Assembly: GCA_963082975.1 (NCBI GenBank) | Contig: OY720344.1 | Location: forward strand, 91,084,538 to 91,148,537 | Length of the DNA stretch: 64,000 bases | Source: Labia minor | Taxonomy: Eukaryota; Arthropoda; Insecta; Dermaptera; Spongiphoridae | Direction: 5' to 3' | Position numbers and translations under genes: made by a program | The notes under the pieces: model-generated | The model's input: the letters and a program-made list of their open reading frames with translations, nothing else | What the model was told of the DNA's origin: nothing | Database searches by the model: none | Part shown: positions 1-14,070 of the stretch, one piece after another | Numbering within the stretch: the stretch's first letter is position 1 | Layout: each line of letters starts with the position of its first letter

Positions 1-2182
1 AAAAAGAAAAGTTGAAATTTTTTTTTATTATTATTACTTTTTTTTTAATTAATTAACTCATCTCTTGTCAATATAGTAAAAAGAAACAATAATAAATCAA
101 TTTATTTTATTATTTATTTTTTTTAATATTTGACTTAATAAGTGAAATAAAATGAAATATTCAATAAATAATAAACTAAATAAAAATAAGTGACTACATG
201 TGATGACTTCCTGTTGGATATTTATTAAAGTATTCCAATTGGAGATTGGAGCTGCAAATGTGTACATGATAAGTTGGGAGAAGAGAAAGGGAAGAGGGAG
301 AGAGAGCTCTTCCTGTTTTGTTTATTATTGGTCTTTTCGTTTAATTAAGTTGAATTCTTTGAGATTTACGATAGAGATTTATATTTGACTAAATTTAACC
401 GGCCATATGATAAAAATTCGCGGCCTCATTGATCAATATCGGAAAAAAAAATAAAATAAAAAAAAAACCTGTTTGAGGAAAAAAGAACTAAAGTAAAAAA
501 AACAAACAAACTTGTAATCTAGTTCTTTCATTCCCATTGGTTGTTTCTTATACATGATTATTACGTTGATGAATAAAAACAGTAGGTAAGTAAAAACAAT
601 TTAAACTTATTAATAAAATAACGTTAATTGATTTCTTATTAAAAAGAAATTAATAATTTAAATTAAATAATTAAATATACTCATTAAATATGAAAAAGAA
701 TAATATTGTAGGATTCAATAATATTTAAAATTGTGTTAAATTTAATTTTTATTGAATGTATAAGTTTTATTTAAGAAATACTAGAAAAGTAAAAATTTAA
801 TGTTTTCTACATTTTATAATAAATAAATTGAACTAATCATACTTCCAAGAAAATTTATCCTACAATAATACCCGAATACTAACGAATATCAACGAAATTT
901 AATTTTTTAAATATTTAATAATTTATCATTATTTTGAATTTTGCTAAACAAATTAGTTTGATTATTGTATTTGTATTGATCAATTAAGTAATGATTTTGA
1001 CTATATAATTTAAAAAAAAAATAAATTATTTGCTTATTTTAAAATAGCTATTGGAATTATTAGATTAATTGGCTGATTTATTGAATTTTCCTCTTTGATC
1101 ATGATCATTAAAATATTTACTTTTACTCTCTATCTCTATATTTTAAATTAATATAGGTATATATTATTTCAATTAAAGAGTGAATCATTCGAATATAAGC
1201 ATTTTATTAAAATTTCAATCAATCCCATTTCAATAACTGTTAGTAATGAAGTAATTAGTTTTTAGTTAAAAAATGAATTTCATATAATTAATGCAATCAG
1301 TTTAATAATAAAAAAAAACACTTATTCTACTTTAAAATCAATAATGAATTCAAACAAACTTAACTATTTTGTAATTAATTTAATTTTCTTGTTAAAACAT
1401 TTTTATTTTTTAAATGTTTATTAGTTCATCTTCGTTCATTATGAAGTCCTGCTTAATAAAAAGGAGATTCTAGTAAGAAAAAAAGAATGTAAAATGAGAA
1501 GATAATCCGGTGGTCGAACCAAAGATCTTCAGATTAAACTACTACTATAAAAAAAATTTATTTATGTTTCCCGTTTAATTTTACTAATAAATAATAATTT
1601 GAAAACTTAATTTTAAATGAATGTTCAATCAATAGAGAAATAAAACTTATGAATTTAATTATTAGCAGAAAATGATTAAATAACAAATTGGGTTAATCTT
1701 TTTTCCTTATGAAAATTATCTTTAGAATACCAATAAACTATGTACATAAAAAAAATTAGGTAAATTTAGATATGTTCTAAAGTTTATACAATTAAGCTCA
1801 ATTTATTTATAAGTAATAGAATAATAAAGTAAATTTCTTAGTTCAATTCAATAGATATCTTTCAAGCTATCTACCTTTATTAGTTTCAAACTATTTATAA
1901 CTTCCTTATAACCGCCTGTAGTATACAAGTAGAAAAAAAAACGAATGGAGGACGATACCTCCTCCTCCACCACTTCGGACATGCTCAACTAGTATATTTA
2001 AATAATTATAGACTCTTCTTGTATTTCAAACTGGGAAATAAATAAATTTTGAAGATAACTATCGGTCTCTGTTTTTCTTAAATCATCTTCGATTGTATCA
2101 ATTGAAGTTAGTCATGAGAGAAGTTGAACTAGTCCATTGAGATGATGCGAGCATATTTTGCGACATTCTATGATGTAAAGTT

Positions 2183-2215
<33 letters not shown>

Positions 2216-2901
2216 TAATTGCAACTTGAGAAGAAAGATGGCCAAAGGAAGATAAGAAGAGTCTCCTACGAGCATCTCTCTAGAATTCCGTTAGGGAATT
2301 TTTCTAAAGTTTGCCGCCGCTACCTGCTACAAAAGAGAGGATCAAGATTGGATTTAATTGATAGTAGTATGAAGAAGGGAGAGGTGGAGTGGAGGGTGGA
2401 GAATGTTTCTAACTGCGACTTGGCAATTAGGATTTAAATAATTATTGTCCATATTAAGGATCAATTCATTCCAATTCCCTTAGGGAGTGTTTGTCGGTGG
2501 CTTATATTAATCCAGTAAGGTGCTGGTCACTCCACAAAATAAATTGCAACTCCAAAAAAGAAATACAAAAACATCATATATATATAGAGAGAGAGAGACT
2601 AATCTTTTGAAAATACAGCTGCTCCATGAAATTAATATACTCACTTCCTTATATAATCATTTTTTTCTGGGAAAGAAAAATTTTATAAATTTTTTAACTA
2701 TACCTATTATTTAAAATAAATTATTATTTTACATTATCATTATATCCAAAATCAAGATTTTTTAGTTTTCACTATTACTCTGATGAAATGAACGGATTAA
2801 TGAAACTAAATATATTGATCATTCTGAAATATTGAAATATAAAAAATTGATTAGTTGTAACTATCAAGTTTTTTGAATTCTCAATTCTATTTTATTTAAG
2901 T
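1..2901. other. A+T-rich non-coding DNA
   Basis: No recognisable exon. It holds an (AT)n run at about 2185-2213. A GC-richer patch follows at 2219-2437, open for 72 codons on the plus strand, but the predicted peptide matches no domain I recognise, so I do not call it a gene. At about 1500 there is a weak tRNA B-box-like motif on the minus strand, without a convincing tRNA around it. Confidence 0.6.
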
Positions 2902-3236
2902 AATAGGTATACTATACAAAGAAAAATGAAGTCACCGGAGTATGGCGGAGACTTCATAACGAGGAATTGCATGACCTCTATGCATCTCCTGATATAATTA
3001 GAGTGATAGGTCACGTGGCTAGAATTGGAGAGGAAAGAATGGCGAAAAATACATTGGTGGGGAGACCGAGTAGGAACCACCCGCTTGGAAGACGATGGGT
3101 GGATAATGTAGGAAGGGATGTGAGAGAGATGGGAGGGTTGTGTCTCAAAATAGGGGTATTTGGAGAAGTGTGGTTGCTGAAGTCAAGAACTTTCGAGTTC
3201 CGTAGAGCCACAGAGATAGTTAGAATAGGTATACTA
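2902..3236 (+). mobile_element. RTE-clade LINE 3' fragment with 13-bp target duplication
   Basis: A 5'-truncated retrotransposon copy of about 310 bp. Plus-strand frames encode the C-terminal tail typical of RTE-type reverse transcriptases: [15 protein letters not shown], then [14 protein letters not shown], then [14 protein letters not shown]. The segment between DIIRVI and GHVARI has lost the usual basic RRLRW stretch. The copy ends in a short GATA-like tail (gatagttag). The 13-mer aataggtatacta flanks it at 2902-2914 and 3224-3236 and reads as the target-site duplication, which would place the insertion at 2915-3223. Frameshifts make it non-coding. Confidence 0.8.
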
Positions 3237-5731
3237 AAACTATACTAGAATCAATAAAAATTCAAATCACTTAATTATATTAATTATGAATATTAATTAA
3301 GAAATTGAATAACAATGCAAAATTTGTTTCTTTTAATTTGAAGAACCTATAACATTTATGTTACATATATTAGTCCATTATGACGAAAAACCTTAATCCC
3401 TTTGATAAACTTGACACATTGATTAAATATTATATCGAATATCTCCGTTAAAAAGGTAATTTAGCCTTCTACGCATTTCAACTGAACTTCATACTTAATA
3501 TCTCATATATTAATATTTGTTTATGATTTCTCTTTAGTACCAGTAGCTTTTTTTTATTTTACAAAATTTTAGCCTTCCCTTTTTTTTTATTTGTATTATT
3601 AATTAAAAAAGACGTTTATGTATTTTTTTCTACTGTATCACTTTTTAAAATTTATGAATGAAATAATTTTTTAAGGAAAAAAAAGTTAATAACTAATGAT
3701 GAATCTGTTGGTCTTAACGGATGATTAGAAGATGCATTCTAGAAAGCTCAACTAACCGGATTTCGGCACAATATTTCTATTTAAGTGTTTCCTATCTATC
3801 TTTTACCATCTGAAATATGAGAGGTCTATAATCAGGTCCCGCCAATTTAAGCCAAAAGGAGGAAAAGAGACAAAAAATGCATAACTTGGCTCGAGTTGGT
3901 GTTTGTCTAAGTAGTAGAGATAGGAAACCACCTCTAGGGGGGCCCCTTAAATCACCTCACCGGGGGCACTACGCTAATTGCACAATTAAGATTAATATCA
4001 AGAAAAATCAACATTCTTTGATTTTGAAGTCACTCAATTAGTCCGGTTCAATCGGATGATAATCTTTATGTCTTGCTCTTTTTTCAATGTTATTGTTCGA
4101 TGATAATTTCCATTGAAATATGTTCAGAATCAGTTATTATTATTTCAAATACGGTTAATTTACATATTTTTATTTATTTTATTAATAGTCATATAAACAT
4201 TAGATTTTATATATATATATATATATATATTAGTGTTTATTAAATAGAACATAAAAATACAAATATTATATCCTTTATAATAAAATTCCAAAGGTATAAA
4301 TTTCAATCTAAAGAATATTTCGTTAATTAAAAGTCAAATTACTAATAAAATAAATAATTTGATCTTAATTAAGAAATACAAATATATAAAATAATATGCA
4401 TTTGATGATTGGAAATGTATTTTGTTTTTAAATTGAGCATACATAAAGTATGATTTAATCCCTGAAATTAAATTTAAAAAAATAAATAAATATCTGGGTA
4501 GAATTAAAAAAAATATCAACGCGTGGGAATGAATAAAAAAAATGATTTCAAATGAGTGTTGAAGGAATAAGTAAAATTAATCTGTGCAAAAAGTACATTA
4601 ATATTAATGTGCGTGTGGAGGAAAATATTTTCTAGTTGGAAAGTAATCATATTGCGTGCGAATAAGTAAATTAATTCTGTTGAATGTTTGTGGAAAGGGG
4701 AAAAGAAAAAGTATTGCCTATCAAGAAAGTCTGGAATACTAATTGCACCATTTATTAAAGATATTTATAATAATGATTTTTTCATAATTTTAAATAAATA
4801 GAAAAAAATAAAAATTATTTTTTATTCTTCAAATCATCTAATAAATAATAATAAAGATGTAGAATATAATGTATATTTATTTGAATATTAAAAGCTAAAC
4901 AGAGAAAAATTATGAACAAAAAATTAAATGTATCAAATAGAAAATTTTGAATTAGAAAATGCTTTTAATATGTTAACCTTAATTGCAATTAAATGTATAA
5001 TTTAACTGTTAAATAAAAGAACAAGAAAATATTTTAAAATTTTTTGTTGTACAAAAAAAATTTAGGTATATATATATATATATATATATAACTTGAATAA
5101 AAAGAAAATAGCAAATGTATTTTAAATACATGATGTTTAGCCTCTAGAAGTGGACGACTTATAAAATTATTATATAATTGATAACTAGACGTTTTATTCA
5201 AGTGATTAACAAGATTTTGGAGATTTCAACATGAAAAAATTTAAAATTTTGAAATTAAATCTGTTAGAATATTTACTTTGTTGATTAATAAAAAAAAATG
5301 GAATGATATCAATTTAAAATGGTTAAAAAATTACTGATTGTATTTATTTAATTATCTCATATTATTTAATTATTTCACTACGATTATGATTTAAACTAGA
5401 AAATAAAATAACTACACGTTATAATTTTTAAAGTCTATTAAAAAATAATTACGTTCTTGTTTCTTTAATATAGTTCGAATTTATTTATTATATTTAAATG
5501 ACAATTAAATATTACATTATTATTATTTATTATCTTAATTAATTAATTAAAAGATATTTTAATGAAGGTTGATATAATAAAAAAAGCAAATTTGTGTACT
5601 GTCAGTTAAAAATCAAGCAAAAAATTTAGTATATCATTGCTTGAGAATTTTCTTTTTCTAAATGCTCCTTTAAATTAGGCTACCAGCTTAATTTGTTTTT
5701 TTTTAATGTTTGTTTTCTATATTTTACTCAT
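3237..5731. other. A+T-rich non-coding DNA
   Basis: No exon seen. It contains (AT)n runs near 4210-4230 and 5068-5090. A slightly GC-richer stretch at about 3700-3990 has no readable protein frame or RNA fold that I recognise. Confidence 0.6.
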
Positions 5732-6295
5732 ATATATATGTAATATTACTCTATTATTTTGAATATTCCCCGCGCACCGATGGTGGCGCTCTGATTGGAT
5801 AGAAAGAGAGGAGTTAAAATTTTTATTTTTGACAGATGTATTTGAGTTTGATTTGTGATATGATATTCCTAAAAGAATCTTGAAGAGGCAATATTTGGGT
5901 AAACAAAATATAATAAAAGGCTTTAAATGTTGTTTTATAATAATGATCTATCTATTTTAGTGGGTTTTTTATATGAAATAAAAGACTTAATTGCGTTTTC
6001 AATCTGCAAAATCAGAAGTTCTTTTTATTATTATAATTAAGGTACAAAAAATATATAAAGTTTATTACAATATTACCTGCAAAATCAGAAGAAACAACAT
6101 TTAAAGCCTTTTATTATATTTTGTTTACCCAAATATTGCCTCTTCAAGATTCTTTTAGGAATATCATATCACAAATCAAACTCAAATACATCTGTCAAAA
6201 ATAAAAATTTTAACTCCTCTCTTTCTATCCAATCAGAGCGCCACCATCGGTGCGCGGGGAATATTCAAAATAATAGAGTAATATTACATATATAT
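5732..6295. repeat. Perfect 204-bp inverted repeat (foldback)
   Basis: The arms at 5732-5935 and 6092-6295 are reverse complements. I found no mismatch reading both arms, which are separated by a 156-bp A+T-rich loop. Each arm contains a GC-rich core (ccccgcgcaccgatggtgg) followed by ctctgattgg, a CCAAT box on the other strand. The 15-mer ctgcaaaatcagaag occurs in the loop at 6004-6018 and again at 6078-6092, exactly abutting the right arm. No clear target duplication is visible because both ends lie in AT repeats. It could be a foldback transposon, a template-switch inverted duplication, or an assembly or amplification artefact. Confidence 0.9.
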
Positions 6296-8269
6296 TGTTG
6301 TTTAAAGTAGTAAAATATTTTCTGTTAATTTAATTATTTACTTTTACTATCTTTAGTTTCAAAATATGGATCTCTCAAGTTTCAATATGAAGTAATATCA
6401 TTGGAGAATGATTGATTTGTTAATTATTAACAAAGATAAGAGGAATTTTTGGCATTTGTATATTGAAATGATCTGAAAATATTTTGATAATTTACCTCTC
6501 CGTTCTAAAAGGGCACAAAGAAAATGTAAATGAAAGAGGCCGAATATTTCACGATATGTCTATTCATTTTCTAATAGTTATGAAATCACCCTGTCTTGAT
6601 GTTATCTCGGCGAAATTCTAATCAAAAAATTAAAAAAAAAACAACACTTGTTGCATTCATATTTGAATTCTCTAAAGGCGACAACTGACCTTCTCATTTC
6701 TTGTCTGAAACAATGACCGAAGGGCTTTTGGATTTTTTTTTAATTCTTTATGATTAGAAAGCAAAACAAAAAAAGAGGACCTACTGATGGTCCAGGTCAG
6801 ATAAACTGTCAGGTTGTACTTCTCTTCAGCAACTTTATATTGTAACAAGTAATAAGTGTATAACAACAACAACAACGAAGAACGAAGACGAAACTGGGCG
6901 TTGCTGACAACACAACAACAAAATTGGGATTTATTTATTCAACAAAAGACAATTAAGCTTCTTGGCTTGTTCTTTTTCTCTGATATCTAAATAAAAAATC
7001 AACTCGTTTGCTTTTATTGGCTAGGAGACAAAATTTATTTTTTTTAATAGTAAATACGTCAACATCAAATAAAATTATCCATTTTTTTAATCTAAAAGAT
7101 CATATCAACAACTTCTCTTAATGATCTTAAATGTGTGTAATGTATAAATTTATAAATAGAGAAAAATTTAAAAGTAAAGAGAAATTTTAATAATATGTCA
7201 ATATAAAAAAAAAATTAAATGAAAATTTAAAATATTTTTAATACAATTATTTCAACAAAACTAAAAAATAATAAATTATCAGGATTAATAAAAGAAAAAA
7301 AAATTGAAATAAAAAAAAAAATAAAAAAAAAAATTTTTTTATTTCAAATTTCATATAAAAAAAGAGAAACTTTATGTTTAATAAATTATTTACTAGTAAG
7401 TAAGTGCTTTTGTGTTAAATTTGATTTATATGTTTGATGCATGATTTATTGTCACCTTTTTTATTATTAATAATAATAATTAATAATTAATTATAATAAT
7501 TATACAATTTTAAAGCTTATTATAAAGAATATAAAATTTTAATGATAGGGATAATGTATTTCTATAAATTATTTATACTTCCGGTTTTTTTGTCATATAT
7601 TAAAAATAAACTTTATATGGTATATATATAAATATATGATTAAAAATAAAAACCAAATTAAATTTGAATATATAAATATAATAATATTAATTTTAAAAAA
7701 TTGAATTTTTTGATTGAATAAAATAAATTATATATACATTTACATTTGAATTATTTTAATTAAAAAAAATAAAAATAAATACAAAACCGTTTTATAATAA
7801 TAAATAATGGAAATTTTTCTTTGATCAATTGAGGATAATAAATTAATAGTAGAAAACTGGTCGGTTTATCATTAACTAGTTACCATACTTGTGTTAACCA
7901 ATTTGTACACTGAAGATATTGCACTTGTTTTCATTTTTTTTTAAATCACAATTCAAGAGGTGTATATGAAGGAAGATAGGGAGTGTCGAACACCTTGCTC
8001 TTGGATAATCCATTCGAGTGTATTTTAACTTAAAAAAAAATAAATAAATAAAACTCAACTGGTTTTAATGTTTTTTTTTATAATTTTTTTTTTAATCTCC
8101 TCTAAGGACCTTATAAACAGGTGTTTCTTGTTTCTTTTGTAATATATAAAGTAGATATATATTTAAGTATATACCTTCAGATATATGGAAAGAGAGAGAG
8201 AGAGATTTTATTTAAAATCGAAATAAATTTGAAGTTAGTAAGGTAGCTTGAACAAAATGCTCTATTTTA
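6296..8269. other. A+T-rich non-coding DNA
   Basis: No exon seen. The sequence is mostly low-complexity A/T with short poly-A and TAA-type repeats near 7260-7330 and 7470-7500. Confidence 0.6.
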
Positions 8270-8640
8270 GCAGGTTTTCCGAGCTGATGCCCATGAGAGA
8301 GATGAGACCCATGGTCGGAAAGAGGGTCAACTGGATCGGGGGGTCGGCGTAGAGCAGGTCATTCCCACGCCTCACTCACCAACACCACTTCTTACTTCTT
8401 TCTTACTTCTTGCTCCACTCCATTGACAAAGCAAACGTTCCTTCCATTCCGATCGCGCGCATGTTTTTTATTCTCTCTCTCTCTCTCCCGGCCCATTACC
8501 AGGTCACTATAGCCACACAAACATCTTGATAACTCAATTACCAGATGGACAGAGTGCTGGTTAACGTAGAGAGAGAGAGAGACAAGCGCCAAACTAGCAA
8601 TGATAGAGAGAGAGAGAGAGAGAGAGAAAACCTTTCACAC
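8270..8640. other. GC-richer island with GA tracts, function unknown
   Basis: A block clearly richer in G+C than its surroundings. A pyrimidine-plus-AG acceptor-like string precedes it near 8265-8272, and there are (GA)n runs at about 8567-8581 and 8604-8627. A plus-strand frame is open across 8272-8400, but the peptide does not resemble AP-2 or another family I know. It may be regulatory DNA or an untranslated exon of the downstream AP-2 gene; that is inference only. Confidence 0.3.
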
Positions 8641-10751
8641 TTCTTTCAAACTCACTAAAAGAATAAGTTTTATCAATCAATGAATCAGCCAACATATGAC
8701 GAAAATAGAAAGTACCACCAATTAATCATCGGAAATCATTTATCAATCGATATTGATATGAAATCATATCTCCATTAGATAGTATCAACTCTGATTCTTA
8801 TAAATGATGTATATATAATTATCGTTCGACTGGATTTCAAAAAACGATTTTGATAAAGATCCCACCTGGATTAAGAACAATGAGCTGGTTCTTTTTAAAG
8901 GATTAATCAATTTAATCATTTTAATAATAGAAATTAACTTTGGTTGGTATAGGTAATCATAAATCTCTAGTACCAAATGTATAGAAGATGTAAAATGCAG
9001 ATAGAGGCAAATTAATAATGTTGGAAGAAATCTGAAGAAGATTTCCGCATCTTAATATTGATAGAAAACGAAAAGACGAAAAGAGAGAATCAATCATTGA
9101 AAGGGGAAGTAAGTAATTAAATAGAAAAAGTAAAATTTTACAAACTTTATTTTTATTTTATAAATACTATAAATAATTATAAATTTTCAATTTTAAATAA
9201 TTTTGATAGATAATTTAGATTAACTATCATAAGTTAGATTAAATTGACTTTAGCATTTCATCCTTTTTAATTGGTAAACATAAATTAAAACCTGAAATAA
9301 ATCAGATAAATTTTTAGACTAGAAACAAGAAAATGTTTTTTTATAAAATTATAAAAAGTTTATATCTTTAGTGATTTTTAATAGAATTTGAAAGAATATA
9401 AGCTCTTCCCTCTCTTTTCATCATCTCTTTAAGTCTATATATACTTACATCTGTAAATACAATTATAATACTGCATTATCATAGTAAATTTGTTGTTTTA
9501 TTTGCTTTCTAGAGGTTTAAAGGAGTTTTTGTAGATACGGTTGCATAATCTGAAGGGTGTTAATTTACAGATTTGATCAATACATTCTTCCATAATTTTT
9601 TTTCTTTTATTAACTCAAATTATAAAAATATATATGTATTTAAATGACAGGATGAATATATTATATCTGTATACATACATATATAATGAAAAGGAAGTGA
9701 AAGCAATTATTCCATTTTTCTTATCACAATTTCCATACTTTCTATTTAATATTTTTGTTGGAACGTTTTCAAATCAAATAAATTGAAAGTATATTATCTC
9801 ATCTTGATTCATTAATTTTCATCGTATCGTTTTGATGAATTAAAAATAAAACAACAAAAAACAAAGATGCTGAAATCTCTTAATAACATCAATTAAGAAA
9901 TGAATAATTTTCAAATGGTTAATCCGAATGATTTCATAAAAGCAATGTGAATAAAATATTCAATGAATTGGAATTTATGATTGTTGTCTTGGATACATTT
10001 TTTTTCTTTCCTTTTCATTTTCTAATTGACTTGCTGGAGTATATTTTTTTTTCTTCAACAACGACCGAGATGAATGAAGAAGGTCTATTAGCTGAACGAA
10101 TTAGTTTTTATCTTAAAAACCAGTTACCTATATTAAGAAAACTTAATTATTTATTGTTCAATTCAATTGTATTACCTAGTCCTGCATAATTTAGAAGATT
10201 TTTTATTTGATTTATAAATATATTTTTAATATTAATTTAATATATTTTGAAGGATGTTTAATGAAAAATTCAAAAAATATTTAAAAATTTATTTCATCAA
10301 ATTAAAAAAAAAACTGGAGAAAACTAATATTATTAATATCAATAAAAATAGAATTTCTGAAAACGAAATATATATTATTTATTTTTTGAATTTTAAAGCG
10401 AAAATTGCAATTTTGTTTTAAGTTTTAATGAAGTGTGCAGCTTACCACAATATTTAATTTCTAAAATAATGATTATGTTGATATGTTAGGAGAATAATAA
10501 CAATAATGGCATTAAAAGTAAAAATATTTGATAAAAATAGAATAATAATATAAATTTCTATATTTAAAAGAAAATAATAAAGTGATATTTCAAAAAAATA
10601 TATAAATATATAATAAACTTTTTTAGAAAAATATAGGAAAATATTATTTCTAAATTATTTCTTATTATTATTGTATTTATAATAAATTTAAAAAATGTTT
10701 TTTAGAACCTTTTTTTAGGTTTTTAAGGGGCTTTTTAATTTATTTATATAA
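8641..10751. other. A+T-rich non-coding DNA
   Basis: No supported gene. An 80-codon open frame at 9947-10189 (plus) is low-complexity, Phe- and Leu-rich and without recognisable features. Confidence 0.6.
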
Positions 10752-10982
10752 CTAGCTGCTCAGAGCGCCTTCGGCGCTCTTCACACCTAGACGGGGGCTC
10801 CGCCCCCTGTACCCCCGAGTGGTACATAGTATTTGGTGGTTGAAAGTAGTAAAAGGTTTTCATCCATTTTGTTTCAATCAGTATATTACATAAAACATTC
10901 ATTTCTTTTTGTGTTCTTATTTAAAAAATATATTTTAATTTAATCACTATATTAATTATATATATTATTATTGTATATGTTA

Positions 10983-11980
10983 TATCTATCTACCTATGTG
11001 GCTCAAAGATACTCTAAAGTTCTTAGCCGCAACAACCACATTTCTCCAAGTGTCCCTATCTTGAGCCCTTGTTCCATCTCTCTTACGCCCCTCCCACACG
11101 TCATTGGTTTTCCAAGCGGACGTTTTCCAATCGGTCTCCCCACCAATATCCTTTTCCTCTCCCATTCTAGCCACGTGCCCTGCCTATCGCAGCTTTTCCC
11201 TTTTATAACCCTAACTATTTCTGAAGATGCAGAGAGGCCATGCAATTTCTTGTTATGCTGTCTCCCCCATTCCCTGGTGACCTCATCTTTCTTTGGCCAA
11301 TAAATGCAGGGAAGAATCCTATTCTCAAATACTCTGAATCTACTCTCATCTCCAAGGGTCATAGACCATGCCTCCCACCCATATAATGCAACAGGCAAAA
11401 TATTCTTTTTATATATTCCCTTTGATAATAATTTTCAAGAGATAAGCCTCTTTATTGCAGATAACAGGCGTTTCCCGATTGCAACCCCGATTTAAATTCT
11501 TCTCAAATATTATTATCCTTCGTGATTACATTCAATTTTTCTACATATTCAAATTCTACATTTTGTATCTTAAGATTTTGTATGTTAATACTCTTCCTCT
11601 TTGTTACTAAATATTTTTTCTTATCACTATTAATTTCAAACCTCCATTAAATTTTCCTCGCTATCTGTAATTGCAATTGCCGAATCTCCTATTATATTTA
11701 AGTCGTCTGAGTAACCTAATATTTTACAATTGATTTCCGCATCTTATTCTTTCTTTACTACCTTCAAGAGAAATTTGAAGATTGAAAATTTGAAAAAGTT
11801 TATCCGGATCTATTGAGTTATGCGTATGTTTTACTAAAGTCTACAAATAATTAGTGAACAGAAATATTGAATTCGCGGTTTAGTTCCTAATATCTGTCAT
11901 AATGAAAATATCTTAATTAATGTTGGTCGATTTGGCCTGAACCCGCAATGATATCTCCTAATATTTCCTCCGCCTATAGT
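10983..11980 (-). pseudogene. RTE-clade reverse-transcriptase remnant inside Helitron copy 1
   Basis: On the minus strand, frames at about 11398-11003 encode the C-terminal part of an RTE-type polyprotein: LYGWEAWSMTLGDESRFRVF, then ENRILPCIYWPKKDEVTREW, then KLHGLSASSEIVRVIKG. Weaker homology to the RT catalytic region continues up to about 11980 (compare the plus-strand copy at 15818-16490). It is broken by several frame changes. The (TATC)n next to 10983 is the complement of the GATA tail of this LINE family. The LINE has the same orientation and relative position in all Helitron copies here. Confidence 0.75.
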
Positions 11981-13865
11981 TTATAAGTATTGTATATGTT
12001 ATAATAGAGTATAATATTTCTTGATCATTACATTTTGGTATTTTATTTTCATTGCTAGATTATTATTGAATATTTTTAATTATAATGAAACTTGAGAAAA
12101 TGCAAAAATAGAGACTTGAGACAATTTATAAAAATTAACGGTATAAAACTATAGATAAATGACCAATATATAATAATAATATTTAAATTAATTGATTTAT
12201 TTGTTTTTTTTATTATTAAGTTCATTTATTAATTTTTTTAGATCATAGTTATTTTCCTTAAAAGAAACTTAAATTCTGTGGTGCTAGGGGATTTGAAAAT
12301 TATTCGTCGCAATATGAAGATTTCGTTTACAGTTTCTGTCATGTCCGACTTCCATCCAACAGTTATTTTCTGTTAAGTTTTTTGCTTCTCTTAATCATGT
12401 GATCTATATATTTAATTTTTTTTGATTCATTATAATAAAATTTAAACAAATAAAAATTTTTACTTTGTTAATTTATATAAATTTCAATATAAACTGATTG
12501 TGAGTGATACGCTTAGCCAATACTCTGAATATTTTGTGTACAAAAATATTGAATGTTCTTAGCGAGATTTGATATAATGTTGTACGATTTGTCCTAAATC
12601 TGAATTAGAAGAAAATTATAAATAGCCTCCTCTTCCAGCCCAATTCATTTACCCACCCATGTTGCATATGGCATCTAAATTTCTTAAAACTCCGTTTTTT
12701 TTAATTTAAAATAGAAGGAGAGAAAGAGTTTTAAATTATATTCGAATAGTCTATATATTCTATATATCAGTATTTTTTTTCTGAATTTAATAGCAAGTTG
12801 ATTTTAAAAATTTTCCATTCTTAATGCATATGATTGATTACATGTGTTAAAATTTAAAAAAATTCAAATATTCTAATTTTTATATTTATATACAATTTAA
12901 TATTATTTTTTATTAATATCATATCAAAAAAAGAGAATTTATTAAAAATTAAAAATAAAAAAAGAAGCCTATTAATAAAAAATTGAATGGTGATTTAATT
13001 ATTTTATTAAATTAATTAAAATGAGACCTTTTAGAATGAATTATTTAATTGAAATGATATTTAAATATAAGAATTTAAAAAAATATTATATTCTTTGTTT
13101 GGCAATTGTTATTTAATTATGTGCAACATGATTCGACTTGCACAGAGCATCGTTATTTTTTATTAATATCACATGATAAAAATGAATCTTTTAAACATAA
13201 TAAATAAAAAAAACATTTTAATAAATTTAAAAAATATATCCAATTTAAAAAAGTCAAAAATTTAAAACAACTTTATATCATCATATTTTAATTTTTATAT
13301 AATATATATATATATTTAGTAATTAATAATAGAGTAATTAAATTAAAATAAAAAACAAAGATAATATAATTCAGTCATTTTAATTCAGGTTAAATAATAT
13401 TTTTTTTTTATTATTCAATATTAAAATTTATATATTATTATATATATATTATAGAAAAGAAGAAATATTCAATTAAATAAAAAATAATTTAAGATAAAAA
13501 TATGATCTAATAAATATTTTAATTAAATTGAGAACTTTTAGAATAAATTGTTTAATTGAATTGATATTTGTATATTAGAATTTAAAATAAAAAGGGAAAT
13601 ATTATAATAATTCTTCGATTGGGAATCTCTATGAGAATTCATTGTTTGAAATGATTCCGCTAGGCCGACAGTGAGCCGCGAGCTGCTCTTGAATGAACAA
13701 CACGGAGAATTATATAAACTTTAAAAAATTAATTTCTGCGGTTATTGATAAGATATTAATAAAATTTATAGCCTATGTTACTCTAGAGGTATATAAGAAT
13801 ATTGTGATGTAATTTCAAAGAAATCGGTTCAGCCAATTCTGAGTCTATAAAATAGTAATTTTCCG

Positions 13866-13956
<91 letters not shown>
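13866..13956. repeat. (GACA)n microsatellite
   Basis: About 22 uninterrupted copies of the tetranucleotide gaca/caga within Helitron copy 1. It has expanded from the short gacagacag present at the same place in the 46917-47804 copy. Confidence 0.97.
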
Positions 13957-14070
13957 GTGAAAAATTCTAAAGTCACTTTTGGATTCTAGAGGTCATGAAA
14001 CGCGAAGATATGCAAAAATTTTTAAATTCTGAGCAATGTGCAGACAAAAACCTTTTTTTATATATATAGA

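Larger units (their letters stand above)
10752..14070 (-). mobile_element. Helitron-like element carrying a LINE piece (copy 1)
   Basis: Read on the minus strand, it starts TCTATATATATA at 14070 and ends in CTAG at 10755-10752. The 3' end has a perfect 7-bp stem hairpin (GAGCGCC-GAA-GGCGCTC, 10763-10779) seven bases before CTAG. The flanking bases are A (5') and T (3'), the usual Helitron insertion signature. A second GC hairpin (gggggctccgccccc) lies just inside the 3' end. The 5' third includes the GACA microsatellite at 13866-13956. Two other copies share the ends (46917-47804 minus; 14814-16716 plus, 3' part). No Rep/helicase frame is visible, so it is non-autonomous. The class assignment rests on termini, not on a protein. 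Confidence 0.72.

Noticed and set aside
8272..8400. Possible upstream AP-2 exon in the GC island
   Set aside because: The translated peptide shows none of the conserved AP-2 DNA-binding sequence in any frame.
13866..13956. Regular short repeats that might suggest a CRISPR array
   Set aside because: A simple tetranucleotide microsatellite without spacers, in a eukaryotic genome.
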